From Rheinheimera pacifica (lineage in GTDB: Bacteria > Pseudomonadota > Gammaproteobacteria > Enterobacterales > Alteromonadaceae), in NCBI RefSeq assembly GCF_024809855.1, contig NZ_JANUEM010000005.1:124001-188000 (forward strand): a stretch of DNA of 64,000 bases, written 5' to 3'. The notes below the pieces were generated by a model that saw only the letters and a list, made by a program, of their open reading frames with translations, was not told where the DNA came from and ran no database searches. Below are positions 1-8,545 of this stretch, one piece after another (the first letter of the stretch is position 1; each line of letters starts with the position of its first letter). The position numbers were made by a program, and so were the translations under genes.

Positions 1-105
1 GTATGTGCATCTGCGGATGTCAGCCGCACCAGCGGCGATATGCAATACCGTTTTGGTCAACCCGGCAAAATAACCACAAAAATTTATATTCGGGCGGTGA
101 GGTAA
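1..105 (+). CDS. 3' end of an unidentified protein (partial)
   Basis: An open frame enters from the left edge and closes at TAA 103-105. It gives 34 residues, including the stretch YRFGQPGKI. A similar 'YRFG-x-PGK' motif is known from conserved proteins of unknown function in proteobacteria, so this is probably the C-terminus of a real, possibly exported protein. The next gene starts 1 base after the stop (ATG at 107), which suggests co-transcription. Too little remains to name it. Confidence 0.5.
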   Translation, partial: VCASADVSRTSGDMQYRFGQPGKITTKIYIRAVR

Positions 106-106
106 C

Positions 107-709
107 ATGCAAATAGCGCTTAACAACGAGAAAGAACATCTTTCAAAAGTATTCAGCAAGTTATCTGCGATAAACCAGGAAATTTGCAATATTGAATTTG
201 AAGATTGTCACTTTCAGGATTGCAACTTTACCGACACTACCTTCAAACAATGCCGCTTTATTGAATGCACCTTCAGCTGCTGTAATTTAAGCGTGATAAA
301 GGTTACTCAAAGTCAGTTTACTGATGTCGTGTTTGAAGAGTGCAAATTGGTTGGTGTTGATTGGACACGGGCCGCATGGCCGCGATTAGTTTTTTCAGTG
401 TCACTCAAGTTCAATAAATGCATTATTAATGATTCATCTTTTTTTGGCCTTAGCCTGGACGAAGTAGTTATTGAAGAATGCAAAGCGCATGATGTTGATT
501 TCAGGGATGGCAGGTTCTGCCGGGCAGTTTTCACCTATACCGATTTCAGCAATAGTTTATTTGGCAAAACGGATCTGTCTGGTGCTGATTTCTCTGAAGC
601 CACTAATTACGATATTGATATCTTTAACAACAAAATAAGCAAAGCAAAATTCAGCCGCGATGAAGCTGTCAGGCTGCTAAACAGTGTAGATATTGAGTTG
701 GTTTATTAG
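107..709 (+). CDS. pentapeptide-repeat protein
   Basis: The protein is 200 aa. From about residue 28 to 165 it is built of tandem A(D/N)LXX-type pentads, rich in central F/L with C, D, N and T (for example FEDCHFQDCNF and DLSGADFSEAT), which should fold as a right-handed quadrilateral beta-helix. A final helical segment (FSRDEAVRLLNS) resembles the C-terminal cap of Qnr/McbG-like proteins. Known members with this cap mimic DNA and protect gyrase, but no quinolone-resistance role is claimed here. The start ATG follows the upstream stop by one base, with GTGAGG as ribosome-binding site. The repeated Cys content (about 14) is high for its neighbours. Confidence 0.85.
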   Translation: MQIALNNEKEHLSKVFSKLSAINQEICNIEFEDCHFQDCNFTDTTFKQCRFIECTFSCCNLSVIKVTQSQFTDVVFEECKLVGVDWTRAAWPRLVFSVSLKFNKCIINDSSFFGLSLDEVVIEECKAHDVDFRDGRFCRAVFTYTDFSNSLFGKTDLSGADFSEATNYDIDIFNNKISKAKFSRDEAVRLLNSVDIELVY

Positions 710-732
710 CAGAATACTTAAAAGGCTCGTTG

Positions 733-1404
733 TCAGGCATAGGCCACCCAGCCTCTGAATCCTAATCCAATATAAAAGGTGCTGATGTTTGAAAAACCGG
801 CCTTTCGCATCAGCGCTTCATCTTGGGCCGGCGAGAGAATCGGCAATTGCTTGCCAATTGCAACTGCTGAGGCTTTTGCCTGTTCAGCAGCAATACCAGA
901 TAAAATAGCAAATTCAGCACATCGGGACAGCCATAAATTACGTTCTGCACTGTGTTGAGAAATACTGTAATGCACGGCAACAAGCGCGCCACCGGGCTTT
1001 AAGCGCGTATGAATTTCACAAAGTGTTCTGTAGCGTTCAGCTTCGTTGGTAAAGTGCAGTGTCAGTAGGCAAGACGCCGCATCAAATGGCCCCATGGGCG
1101 CAGCATCAATAAAGCCATGATGCAGCTGCACACGCGACATCAGCGATCCCAGATTTGTTCTTGCCATATCGAGCATTTCTGCTGAGGGATCAACGCCATC
1201 AAATGTCCAATTGGGAAATAACCGGGCGAAGACATTAAGTTCCATGCCGCCGCCCGCACCAACAACTAAAACATGGCCGTTAGTACGTGCGCGTTCAGCC
1301 AGCAGTAGAGCTGCCATGCGATGTATGTCATGCAATCCGGGAACACGCCGGATGGCGTTTTCTGCATAGCCGGCAATGGCCTTCTGATCTGAAAAAGATG
1401 ACAT
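733..1404 (-). CDS. class I SAM-dependent methyltransferase
   Basis: The product is 223 aa with a Rossmann-type SAM-binding fold: motif I VLVVGAGGG at residues 45-53, an acidic residue in GVDPSAEM about 17 residues later, and a post-motif FDAASCLLTLHF near residue 110. The family transfers a methyl group from S-adenosylmethionine; the substrate cannot be told from sequence. An in-frame ATG lies seven codons upstream (1425), but the ATG at 1404 has a strong AGGAG seven bases before it, so it is preferred. The gene is convergent with its left neighbour and stands alone. Confidence 0.8.
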   Translation of the reverse strand: MSSFSDQKAIAGYAENAIRRVPGLHDIHRMAALLLAERARTNGHVLVVGAGGGMELNVFARLFPNWTFDGVDPSAEMLDMARTNLGSLMSRVQLHHGFIDAAPMGPFDAASCLLTLHFTNEAERYRTLCEIHTRLKPGGALVAVHYSISQHSAERNLWLSRCAEFAILSGIAAEQAKASAVAIGKQLPILSPAQDEALMRKAGFSNISTFYIGLGFRGWVAYA

Positions 1405-1425
1405 GCTGTAACTCCTGACACCCAT

Positions 1426-1727
1426 TAAAGGGTTGATAATAGTTTTCTAAATGACTGTTCAAACAGAAGATGCGATGAGAATATGACGCAAATCTATTTC
1501 TCAAACATGCTAACGTAACAAACATGGTTACATAAAATGCCAATTACTGCAATTCATGTAACTTTTAAAATTTCTTGATGGTGAAAATAGGGTTACTGCT
1601 ACGCTGTTGGAGAGAAGAATGTTAATCAGGGCAGAGCAGAATCTGAGAAGGGGAGAATATGCAACCAAATAACTGGGACAACTATGGGTGGTAAAACCGC
1701 TGTTGCTGCGTTAAAAGGCCGTAAAAA
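1426..1727. other. 300-bp divergent intergenic region
   Basis: This stretch separates the methyltransferase from the alpha/beta hydrolase gene. It should hold promoters for both, but no convincing -35/-10 pair was identified. Near its right end it contains two overlapping mini-ORFs (see the 11-codon entry). No RNA gene or long repeat is visible. Confidence 0.4.
1659..1694 (+). CDS. possible 11-residue peptide (leader or uORF)
   Basis: ATG at 1659 follows AAGGGGAG by three bases, giving MQPNNWDNYGW and a TAA. A second mini-ORF (ATG 1684, 15 residues ending at TGA 1729-1731) overlaps it and ends inside the TTG start (1728) of the hydrolase. This suggests translational coupling from a well-initiated short peptide into a gene that has a poor start of its own. 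Expression is unproven; it may be chance. Confidence 0.25.
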   Translation: MQPNNWDNYGW

Positions 1728-2426
1728 TTGAAGTTAGTGCTATTACCCGGAATGGATGGAACCGGAATATTATTTGACCCGCTGCTGGCAAATATTCAGA
1801 GCGTGGAGGTAGTGGTTTTACCCTTACCCAATGAAGGTGAGCAAGATTATAAATCTCTGGCAGAGTACATATTAAAACGTCTTCCGGATGAAGACTTTAT
1901 TCTCGTTGCCGAGTCATTCTCCGGTGGTATTGCCGCATTCCTATCACAGCTGCCAGTACCGCATTTAAAAGGTATCATCTTCGTTGCTTCGTTCTTATCG
2001 GCGCCGAAAAAGTTGCTGGCGCACTTTGCCTCGTTGTTACCAATACGCCAATTAGCCCATTTGCCGCTGTCCGGCATTGTCTACAGGCTACTCTTTCTGG
2101 GGAAAGACGCTGGCAATAAAGAAATTGAATTGTTCAGACGCGCTATAGATGCTGTTCCAGCTCGCGCTGTTAAATTAAGGCTTAAAGTCATCGGCCAGGC
2201 AAAATATAACGGCTTTAAGTCTGTCGTTCCGGCGGTATATATTTGTGCTGCAAATGATATGTTGGTAAACCCGCAGAAAAGGTTGGAATTTGTTCAGGCA
2301 TATAGCGACATTACATTTGCACAGCTTGAAGGCCCTCATTTTATTCTTCAGGCTAAACCCAAAGAGGCTGCGACAGCCATTATAGAGGCTGTATGCCTTT
2401 TAACCGGCAAAGTAACAAAAGCCTGA
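1728..2426 (+). CDS. alpha/beta hydrolase
   Basis: The protein is 232 aa with a compact alpha/beta hydrolase fold. An N-terminal strand and oxyanion-type loop LLPGMDGTG (residues 5-13) is followed by the nucleophile elbow AESFSGG with Ser63. A late CAANDML segment supplies the probable acid and GPHFILQ the catalytic His. The nucleophile motif departs from G-x-S-x-G (Ala and Ser at the flanks), a variant also seen in other small hydrolases. The only upstream start is TTG at 1728 with no good ribosome-binding site of its own; it overlaps the stop of a 15-codon mini-ORF. Substrate unknown. Confidence 0.75.
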   Translation: MKLVLLPGMDGTGILFDPLLANIQSVEVVVLPLPNEGEQDYKSLAEYILKRLPDEDFILVAESFSGGIAAFLSQLPVPHLKGIIFVASFLSAPKKLLAHFASLLPIRQLAHLPLSGIVYRLLFLGKDAGNKEIELFRRAIDAVPARAVKLRLKVIGQAKYNGFKSVVPAVYICAANDMLVNPQKRLEFVQAYSDITFAQLEGPHFILQAKPKEAATAIIEAVCLLTGKVTKA

Positions 2427-2492
2427 TAACAACCGCAGCTTTGAGCGTTAAGGACCGCTGCGATAAGAACAGTGTCAAAAAAGGAGCAATGA

Positions 2493-3089
2493 ATGTCAGA
2501 AGTATTGTTTTTCCCAGTTATCGAAACTGATCGGTTAACATTGAAACCTTTAGTATCCGATGATTCTGCCTGCTTACTGGAAATATTTTCTGATCCTGAG
2601 GTAATGAAGTACTGGAATACTGCACCCTGGTCTGACATTCACGATGCTTATCGTTTCGTAGATAACAGCAACGCTGCAATGCAGCGTCAAGAATCACTGG
2701 TGCTTGGCGTATATCTTAAGTCTACCGCTGAGTTGGTTGGCAAATGTATGTTGTTTAGTTATGACAAAGAATCGAAGCGGGCTGAAATTGGTTTTGGTTT
2801 AAGCCGGGCCTGTTGGGGTAAGGGCTATATTACTGAGGCTGGTGAAGCACTAATTCAATATGGCTTCAATTCTCTGGGCCTTCGCCGGATTGAGGCTGAA
2901 ATAGACCCGGATAACCAATCCTCAGCAAAAGCATTAGAAAAGCTCGGGTTCTGCCAAGAGGGCTTACTGAGGCAGCGCTGGGAAATCAATGGTATTGTTT
3001 CTGATTCAGCACTATTTGGAAGGTTGGCCAGTGATCCTTCACCACAGCATATCAAAGCCATGCACACCTCAAACGCCAATGCAGTGTAA
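2493..3089 (+). CDS. GNAT N-acetyltransferase, RimJ/RimL-like
   Basis: The product is 198 aa. It begins with the ETDRLTLKPL segment typical of RimJ/RimL-type acetyltransferases and has the acetyl-CoA pyrophosphate loop around ACWGKGYITEA (residues 107-117) plus the conserved NQSSAKALEKLGF helix. This subfamily acetylates protein N-termini, amino groups of small molecules or antibiotics; the substrate is not predictable. AAGGAG lies about seven bases before the ATG. It is followed seven bases after its stop by a second GNAT gene, so the two form an operon. Confidence 0.85.
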   Translation: MSEVLFFPVIETDRLTLKPLVSDDSACLLEIFSDPEVMKYWNTAPWSDIHDAYRFVDNSNAAMQRQESLVLGVYLKSTAELVGKCMLFSYDKESKRAEIGFGLSRACWGKGYITEAGEALIQYGFNSLGLRRIEAEIDPDNQSSAKALEKLGFCQEGLLRQRWEINGIVSDSALFGRLASDPSPQHIKAMHTSNANAV

Positions 3090-3096
3090 GCAGGCT

Positions 3097-3525
3097 ATGA
3101 CAGTGATTACGTTTCAACCTGCTAAGGATTTAGCAAAGGCTGCAGAGTTAACCCTTACCAATATGCGTTCATATTACGCACAGTACTCGGTAGAGTGGGA
3201 TAAGGCGCAAATCGAGGAAATGACTCAGGAGTTGATTAACTGGGACATTTTAATGGCTGGTAAGGTGGTAGGCGTTATCAGATTATCTTTTGACAGTGAG
3301 GGCTGCTACCTGCGGGATTTGCAAGTGGATCAACAGTTTCAAAACCGCGGCATTGGTGCTGTAGCATTGGCAGAGGTTGAACGGTTAGCCAATGCCTCTG
3401 ACGCCCGTTTGCTTAGATTAAGAGTGTTTAAAAACAGCCCGGCTGTACAGCTTTACCAACGCCACGGCTTTAGCGTAAATGACGAGGACGAGCGATTTTA
3501 CTATATGCAGCGTAGCGTTTGCTGA
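3097..3525 (+). CDS. GNAT N-acetyltransferase
   Basis: The protein is 142 aa, starting at the ATG seven bases after the preceding gene's stop. The frame is open further upstream, but those codons lie inside the first GNAT gene in another frame. The core contains LRDLQVDQQFQNRGIGAVAL, whose QNRGIG is the acetyl-CoA-binding motif A, and SPAVQLYQRHGF, the usual motif B helix. It is a minimal single-domain GNAT. Coupling to the upstream acetyltransferase suggests the two act together or arose by duplication of function rather than sequence. Substrate unknown. Confidence 0.85.
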   Translation: MTVITFQPAKDLAKAAELTLTNMRSYYAQYSVEWDKAQIEEMTQELINWDILMAGKVVGVIRLSFDSEGCYLRDLQVDQQFQNRGIGAVALAEVERLANASDARLLRLRVFKNSPAVQLYQRHGFSVNDEDERFYYMQRSVC

Positions 3526-3569
3526 TAGCTGGTTTAATACGCCATGTGCTTAACCAGGAGAACATTTTT

Positions 3570-3692
3570 TGATAAACATCGAAACCAACCGTTCCGTGGC
3601 ACTACTGCAGTCGGATATTCGTTGCTTTTACCATTTTGCAGTTAGCTGCAAACCCATACCATTTAAACCAGCTGTTGGAGTTAGCTGCACAC
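3570..3692 (+). pseudogene. possible 5' remnant of an aminotransferase-like gene
   Basis: After AGGAG at 3556-3560 a TTG at 3570 opens a frame reading MINIETNRSVALLQSDIR, which recalls the N-terminus of PLP-dependent aminotransferases. The frame then runs into the antisense 3' end of the PAP2 gene and stops at about 3690, far too early. It could be the relic of a gene cut off by rearrangement. The call rests on one short motif. Confidence 0.2.
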
Positions 3693-4164
3693 CATAAAAC
3701 GGTTCGGCGAACCAGTAGCTTGCGGCTATGCCGATCAATGCGCCAGCTAGTACATCGCTGGTGTCGTGATGATCATTGTTTACCCGGCTATAGCCGACAT
3801 AGGTTGCCAGCGCATACGCCGGGGCGCCGTATTTCCAGCCGTAGCGGCGCTGCACAAAGGCTGCGCCCTGAAACGCCATAGAGGTATGGCCCGAAGGAAA
3901 GGCGTCATTGTCTGAGCCGTCTGGGCGGTTTTTATGGATAGCTGTTTTCAGCGCGTAAGTAGCGGCTATCGTACTGGCAAAGCTGTAGTAAAACTGTGTG
4001 CTGCCCTCGTCGTCGGCAAAATATTGCGTCATGCCCCAGGCTGCAGCAGGCAGGGCCACGCGCAATACATCGGCTGCGGTATCTTCGGTGCTGGCACTGG
4101 CATGTTGCAGCGGTAACAGGCTTAACAGTGCAGCGGTTGCCAGGCGGCAAAAATAGTTATTCAT
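3628..4164 (-). CDS. PAP2-family phosphatase (periplasmic)
   Basis: The product is 178 aa with a signal peptide ending near HASA (residue 24). It carries the three-part PAP2 signature: K-x-RP in AIHKNRPDG, PSGHTSM, and SRVNNDHHDTSD with the catalytic His and Asp. The family removes phosphate from lipid phosphates such as undecaprenyl pyrophosphate or phosphatidic acid, or acts on free phosphomonoesters. This short form with a cleavable signal and few membrane helices probably works in the periplasm or outer membrane. It lies just downstream of the J-domain operon on the same strand (24 bp gap), so read-through is possible. Confidence 0.88.
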   Translation of the reverse strand: MNNYFCRLATAALLSLLPLQHASASTEDTAADVLRVALPAAAWGMTQYFADDEGSTQFYYSFASTIAATYALKTAIHKNRPDGSDNDAFPSGHTSMAFQGAAFVQRRYGWKYGAPAYALATYVGYSRVNNDHHDTSDVLAGALIGIAASYWFAEPFYGVQLTPTAGLNGMGLQLTAKW

Positions 4165-4188
4165 TGTACGTCCATTATACGTTGTTGC

Positions 4189-5082
4189 TTACAATTCCAG
4201 ATACTGCGGCCAGCCGAGTAGCGGGTTAGTTAAACCTTGTTTGCCTTCAAAAGCATCAAGCTTTTCCGGCGAAGCGTCGGTTTGTGCCATGGCTTTATAG
4301 TCTTTAGCAAATTTTAACGTTCGTAGCAGTGCCGGAATAAAATGCTGGCCTAAGTCAGTTCGTATTGCGTCGGCATTGGCGGCGGGTAGCTCTGCCAGAG
4401 TGGCTTCGGTTTGTAGCTGGAAAAAGGTGTCATTAAACCAGTGCGGTTGCAGCTCAATGCTGCGGATGCGCTTTTTTAAATCCTGCCGTACTTTATCGCC
4501 ACCGGTGAGGGCCCGGTAAAATACCACTTCAGCCAGTACTTCTTCCAGGCTGAAATGCTCAAATTCGTCAAAATGGCTGCGGGCATAAAACTGTTGCTGC
4601 AGTAACTGCATTGACTGAGTGCGCCGGTGCTCTTTCAGCGCCTGCTGGTACTGCGCCCAGCCGTTCCATTCTTCGGCATCTGGCGGTGTGGAAATACTTT
4701 GCAGCAGTTGTTCTTCTACATCGCCGTACAGCGAGTTTTTACCGGTTTTTTTGCTGACGGTGCTTAGCATGCTCCAGCCTTTTTGAAACGGCTTGACCAC
4801 GCCCTCCGGCGCCAGTAACAGTGTTAGGGCTCGCTGTGGGTCGTTATCGCTAAGTTCCTGCAAGCCTAAGCTTACCACGCCGATAATGTCGTGCGCGGCC
4901 TGTTCAAGCAGGTGCATTTTGTACTTATTGTAGAATTTGTCGGCAAACTTTAAGCTCATCAGCACGGCTTTACTTTTAATTTGCTGCAACTCTGCAGAGC
5001 TGAGTTTATCGTCGGCTTGCGCCTTATCCAGTACCTGAGTTAAAAACGGGCCAAAACTGCTATCGCGTAGCATTAACTGCAT
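4189..5082 (-). CDS. conserved protein of unknown function, last gene of J-domain operon
   Basis: The product is 297 aa, soluble, mostly helical, with no signal peptide or membrane segment. It is rich in Gln, Leu and Lys, and the N-terminal part (residues 10-75) looks like a compact helical bundle. No catalytic motif is recognised. It follows the 254-aa gene by only 11 bp on the same strand, and the two genes before that are equally tight, so it belongs to one transcription unit that starts with a J-domain protein. A role in a chaperone- or stress-linked assembly is inference from context only. Confidence 0.7.
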   Translation of the reverse strand: MQLMLRDSSFGPFLTQVLDKAQADDKLSSAELQQIKSKAVLMSLKFADKFYNKYKMHLLEQAAHDIIGVVSLGLQELSDNDPQRALTLLLAPEGVVKPFQKGWSMLSTVSKKTGKNSLYGDVEEQLLQSISTPPDAEEWNGWAQYQQALKEHRRTQSMQLLQQQFYARSHFDEFEHFSLEEVLAEVVFYRALTGGDKVRQDLKKRIRSIELQPHWFNDTFFQLQTEATLAELPAANADAIRTDLGQHFIPALLRTLKFAKDYKAMAQTDASPEKLDAFEGKQGLTNPLLGWPQYLEL

Positions 5083-5093
5083 GACGTTATTCC

Positions 5094-5858
5094 TTAGTCG
5101 AGAAAGCTAAACATGTCGTCTACTTCGGCGTATTCGTCTGTGGCCTGGTTTTTCTCTTTTGCCTGCATTACCAGCTCGGTAGCAAATTTACTGATAATAC
5201 CTTCCCAGCCGGAGTTTTCGTTACGAATAAGCGCTTTAATGGCTTGCTCTACCTGCGGTGCTAACTGGCGTATTAAGGCCAGTAAACTGCGTGGATCGTC
5301 AAAACCCAGGCCGTGTGCGTCTTCGCTTATTTGCCGCTCGGTGTAGCTGAGCGCTTCTTCTAAATCTTCCTCTTCTTCGTGCAGGGTGTCGGCGTAAAAG
5401 TCTTCATCGGCAAATTGTTCGCCGCGGTAAATTTCAATAAACGGAATAGATAAATAAAACAGCCCGGCAGGGTCTTCTGCTATGCATTCTAAAATAGCGG
5501 TTTGTTTGTCTTCGTTATCCTGAGTGCGGATTAAATACGTTAAAAAATCAAAGGTATGCTGCTTGAGTTCTTCAGCATTGTTTTTGATTTTTTCTTCCCA
5601 GTACAACGGCTGCTGGCAAACGATATCGCGAATACGCTCGGGCGTCATCAGCTCAGAAATAATAGAAGGGAACGAAATATCATGTTCGCTGTTAATTTGG
5701 GTAAGCGTAACAATATCTATATTTTCAATCACTTCTACCAGTTGCTCGTCGCTCATGGTGTTGGCAATCAACTCAAATTTTTTGCTGGCTTGCTTAGGCT
5801 CTACTACTGCCAGTTGTTTTATTTCAGCTACGGCAATCTCAATTAAGTTGGTCGTCAT
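5094..5858 (-). CDS. conserved acidic protein of unknown function
   Basis: The product is 254 aa, strongly acidic and helical, with Glu-rich stretches near residues 158-170 (LHEEEEDLEEALSY). There is no signal peptide, membrane helix or recognised catalytic motif. Its stop and start are packed against its neighbours: the ATG (5858) shares a base with the preceding gene's stop codon region. That arrangement implies translational coupling with the 193-aa acidic-tail protein. A role as a partner or substrate-binding factor for the J-domain protein is inference. Confidence 0.7.
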   Translation of the reverse strand: MTTNLIEIAVAEIKQLAVVEPKQASKKFELIANTMSDEQLVEVIENIDIVTLTQINSEHDISFPSIISELMTPERIRDIVCQQPLYWEEKIKNNAEELKQHTFDFLTYLIRTQDNEDKQTAILECIAEDPAGLFYLSIPFIEIYRGEQFADEDFYADTLHEEEEDLEEALSYTERQISEDAHGLGFDDPRSLLALIRQLAPQVEQAIKALIRNENSGWEGIISKFATELVMQAKEKNQATDEYAEVDDMFSFLD

Positions 5859-6439
5859 TAAGGTTTTTCTCCGTTAAAGCGAATATCATCGTACTGATCG
5901 TCGTAACCTTCTTCGTCGCTGTCATCGTCATCACTACCGTAATCGTCACTGTCGTAGTCGTTGTGGTAGTTGTCAGTTTCTTCGTCATCAGTGTCGTAGT
6001 TTGGATCTTCGTTGTAGGTTTCGCTGCCATTACGGCGCTTGGCGGTGATTTGGCCACCTTCAAGTAAAAACAGCACGGCACAGGCTTCAATTAACTGGGC
6101 TTCAGAATATGCACGAATGGCTTTTACCAGTTCAACATCGGCGTTATTAAAGGCAACTGAGGTTTTAAACTCGTCCCAGAGCGGGGCTGTACTGCTATTT
6201 AGCCATTGCTGCCAGCGCGTTTTGGCCGCTGGTGGAAACTTAACCCGACCGTACAATGCTACCGGTAAATACTCAGGCACGGATTCAAGCATTTGTGGAT
6301 CAGCCAGTAAAATGGCTTTCATCTTTGCAGTAAATTGCTCCAGCGCTTTGGGTGTGTCCGGATCCATATAGGATTCAATATTTTCCAGCGCATCAGTTTG
6401 CAGGACGCGAATACGCGCCATATTCAGTTTGTTTGCCAT
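5858..6439 (-). CDS. conserved protein with long Asp/Tyr-rich acidic tail
   Basis: From the ATG at 6439 the product is 193 aa. The first ~140 residues are an ordinary helical domain. The last ~50 are a low-complexity acidic tail of D, E, Y, N and G (for example [17 protein letters not shown]), encoded by near-repetitive GAC/GAT triplets. Such tails often bind basic partners or metal, or act as DNA mimics; which applies is unknown. A GTG at 6484, inside the end of the J-domain gene, is an alternative start with AGGAG only two bases away. The ATG is preferred because it leaves a normal 23-bp gap. Confidence 0.65.
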   Translation of the reverse strand: MANKLNMARIRVLQTDALENIESYMDPDTPKALEQFTAKMKAILLADPQMLESVPEYLPVALYGRVKFPPAAKTRWQQWLNSSTAPLWDEFKTSVAFNNADVELVKAIRAYSEAQLIEACAVLFLLEGGQITAKRRNGSETYNEDPNYDTDDEETDNYHNDYDSDDYGSDDDDSDEEGYDDQYDDIRFNGEKP

Positions 6440-6462
6440 AACCTGTTCACGACCATGATGTT

Positions 6463-6747
6463 TTATGAATAGTACTGATCCCACAGCTCCTGCATGGCAG
6501 CGGCGGGGTCGGTAACAATAACGTTGTTAAAGTCTTTGATAAAAGCAGCTTTTTGTTTTGGATCCGATAACACCTCATAAGCGGCTTTTACCCGTTGCAA
6601 CTGGGCTGCAGCCTGATCTTTTTCATCGTCGGTCAGGCCATGTAGTTTGTCCGGGTGGTACTTATTGGCGAAGCGCTTATAGGCTTTTTTAATATCGTCA
6701 TCGCTGGCATTGGTTTTTACGCCAAGTACGCGAAAGTGGTTAATCAT
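6463..6747 (-). CDS. J-domain (DnaJ-like) co-chaperone
   Basis: The product is 94 aa, essentially a lone J domain: [20 protein letters not shown] helix, the invariant HPD motif within KYHPDKL, and [13 protein letters not shown]. There is no G/F region, zinc finger or C-terminal substrate domain, so it is a type III J protein that would stimulate a DnaK/Hsp70 ATPase and depend on partners for specificity. The ATG at 6747 has AGGAA five bases upstream; the frame runs open to 6816, but those extra codons lack homology. It is the first gene of a four-gene unit with three uncharacterised proteins, likely its clients or targeting factors (inference). Confidence 0.85.
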   Translation of the reverse strand: MINHFRVLGVKTNASDDDIKKAYKRFANKYHPDKLHGLTDDEKDQAAAQLQRVKAAYEVLSDPKQKAAFIKDFNNVIVTDPAAAMQELWDQYYS

Positions 6748-6926
6748 AAGAGTTCCTGCACAAGCAAAGCGGTATCGTATAGGTTGTCTGTCAACAACGA
6801 TAAGATGGGTTAACAAACAGCCGGTAATAATAGCAGAACGGTGTCACTTCACCTAGTGCTGTGCCGTAGCGATTTTGTCATAACGTGGCAACAGCCAGGC
6901 CGTTGTGGCCCGGCTGATTAAAAGGC

Positions 6927-8309
6927 TTAACACTCGATAATATTTACTGCCAAACCACCGCGTGAGGTTTCTTTGTACTTGGTTTGCATATCTTTACCGG
7001 TATCCCACATGGTTTTAATAACCTTATCCAGTGATACTTTCTGATCGCCGCTGCCCCGCAGTGCCAGTCTGGAGGCGTTAATAGCTTTAACCGAGCCCAT
7101 GGCGTTGCGTTCAATGCAGGGGACCTGCACCAAACCACCTACCGGATCGCAGGTTAGCCCGAGGTTATGCTCCATACCAATTTCGGCGGCGTTTTCTACA
7201 TGCGAAGGAGTACCGCCCTGAATTTCTGTCAGTGCTGCGGCCGCCATCGAGCAGGCAACACCCACTTCACCCTGACAACCAACTTCGGCGCCGGAGATAG
7301 AAGCGTTTTTCTTATACAAAATGCCGATAGCGGCTGCAGTTAACAGATATTGCACGGCAATATCCGGCGTGACCGGCTGAATAAACTTGTCGTAGTACAT
7401 TAATACGGCAGGAATAATTCCAGCTGCACCGTTAGTTGGGGCGGTAACTACACGGCCGCCAGCGGCGTTTTCTTCATTAACCGCCAGTGCGAACAGGTTT
7501 ACCCAATCCATTACCTGCAACGGATCGCTGCTTTTTTCTGCCATCAGTTTTTTATACAGCGCCGGAGCGCGGCGTTTGACTTTTAAACCACCGGGTAATA
7601 TGCCCTCGGTTTTAATGCCACGTTCAATACAGGCGCGCATCGTCAGCCAGATATTGTTCAGCTCGTCGGTTATTTGCGCCGGGCTGCGTAATACTTTTTC
7701 ATTTTCCAGCATTAAACCGGCAATCGACAAGCCGTGCTCTTTACACAGCGCCAACAGCTCTGCGCCCGATTCAAACGGAAAGGGAGGTGGGTTGTCAGAG
7801 GCAAACTGGCTGGCAGCTTCTTTTTCTTTGGCAAAATCTTCAGCTTTAACAATAAAACCGCCACCGATAGAGAAATATACATCGCTTAGCACGATGTTTT
7901 TATCTTTATCATAGGCAATCAGCTCCATGCCATTGGAGTGCTCTTTTAAAGTTTTACGCCGGTGAAATACTATGGCACCTTCGCGCGGAAAGCTGACCGG
8001 TTTTACCTTGGCCAGACGAATTTGCTGTTCATCGTTCACTTGCTTTAACAGGCCAGGTACGGCGTCAGGGTCAATGGTTTCCGGCAGGTAACCTGCCAGG
8101 CCTAAAATAACGGCTTTGCCGGTGCCGTGGCCAATGCCGGTTTGGCCCAATGAGCCAAACAGTTCTACTTTTACGCCGGTAACGCTGTCAAGCAGGTTAT
8201 TGCTGGTTAAATCGTCGGTAAATTTTTTCGCTGCCCGCATCGGGCCTACAGTATGTGAACTGGACGGCCCTATGCCGATACTGAACATGTCAAATGCGCT
8301 GATAATCAT
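6927..8309 (-). CDS. sdaA: L-serine ammonia-lyase (iron-sulfur, single chain)
   Basis: The product is 460 aa, matching the usual ~455 aa of SdaA/SdaB. It begins [22 protein letters not shown], where SSSHT lies in the substrate-binding beta domain. The C-terminal alpha domain carries the cysteines for the catalytic [4Fe-4S] cluster (CQGEVGVAC, then CDPVGG and [10 protein letters not shown]). It deaminates L-serine to pyruvate and ammonia in the cytoplasm and is oxygen-sensitive. No Shine-Dalgarno is evident before the ATG, but the start matches the family. It is monocistronic. Confidence 0.95.
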   Translation of the reverse strand: MIISAFDMFSIGIGPSSSHTVGPMRAAKKFTDDLTSNNLLDSVTGVKVELFGSLGQTGIGHGTGKAVILGLAGYLPETIDPDAVPGLLKQVNDEQQIRLAKVKPVSFPREGAIVFHRRKTLKEHSNGMELIAYDKDKNIVLSDVYFSIGGGFIVKAEDFAKEKEAASQFASDNPPPFPFESGAELLALCKEHGLSIAGLMLENEKVLRSPAQITDELNNIWLTMRACIERGIKTEGILPGGLKVKRRAPALYKKLMAEKSSDPLQVMDWVNLFALAVNEENAAGGRVVTAPTNGAAGIIPAVLMYYDKFIQPVTPDIAVQYLLTAAAIGILYKKNASISGAEVGCQGEVGVACSMAAAALTEIQGGTPSHVENAAEIGMEHNLGLTCDPVGGLVQVPCIERNAMGSVKAINASRLALRGSGDQKVSLDKVIKTMWDTGKDMQTKYKETSRGGLAVNIIEC

Positions 8310-8506
8310 AATTTATTCTGTTTGGTCGTTATCAAAGTTGCACCATTGTAGCCCAAGCGGCGCGGTTCTGTAAGTCAGTTAGTAACTGGTCAGCGCTTAT
8401 TACAGATGAGAAAAACTAATAGGTATTGATTGCCTGATTTACATGTAACGCCCTAAGCGCTGCTTAGTATGCAAAAAGCTTGTTGCTTTGTGTTTTTGCG
8501 CAAACT

Positions 8507-8533
8507 ATATTCATTATTGTTATTTTTGAATAT
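8507..8533. promoter_or_regulatory. inverted repeat, candidate ParD operator
   Basis: ATATTCA (8507-8513) and TGAATAT (8527-8533) form a perfect 7-bp inverted repeat with a 13-bp spacer, ending 12 bp before the parD start codon. ParD antitoxins autoregulate by binding such repeats over their promoter. Assignment as an operator is inference from position. Confidence 0.4.
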
Positions 8534-8545
8534 CTGAGGTGTGCT

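Noticed and set aside
107..709. Pentapeptide protein as Qnr quinolone-resistance determinant
   Set aside because: The repeat and cap are similar in kind, but the two-domain length and loops of Qnr are not matched; no resistance role can be read from the sequence.
1728..2426. Alpha/beta hydrolase as another integron cassette (GTTAAAA upstream at 1710 and TTTTAAC near 2400 are complementary)
   Set aside because: No attC-like hairpin with L boxes or a GTTRRRY end was found after the gene; both heptamers are low-complexity and fit chance.
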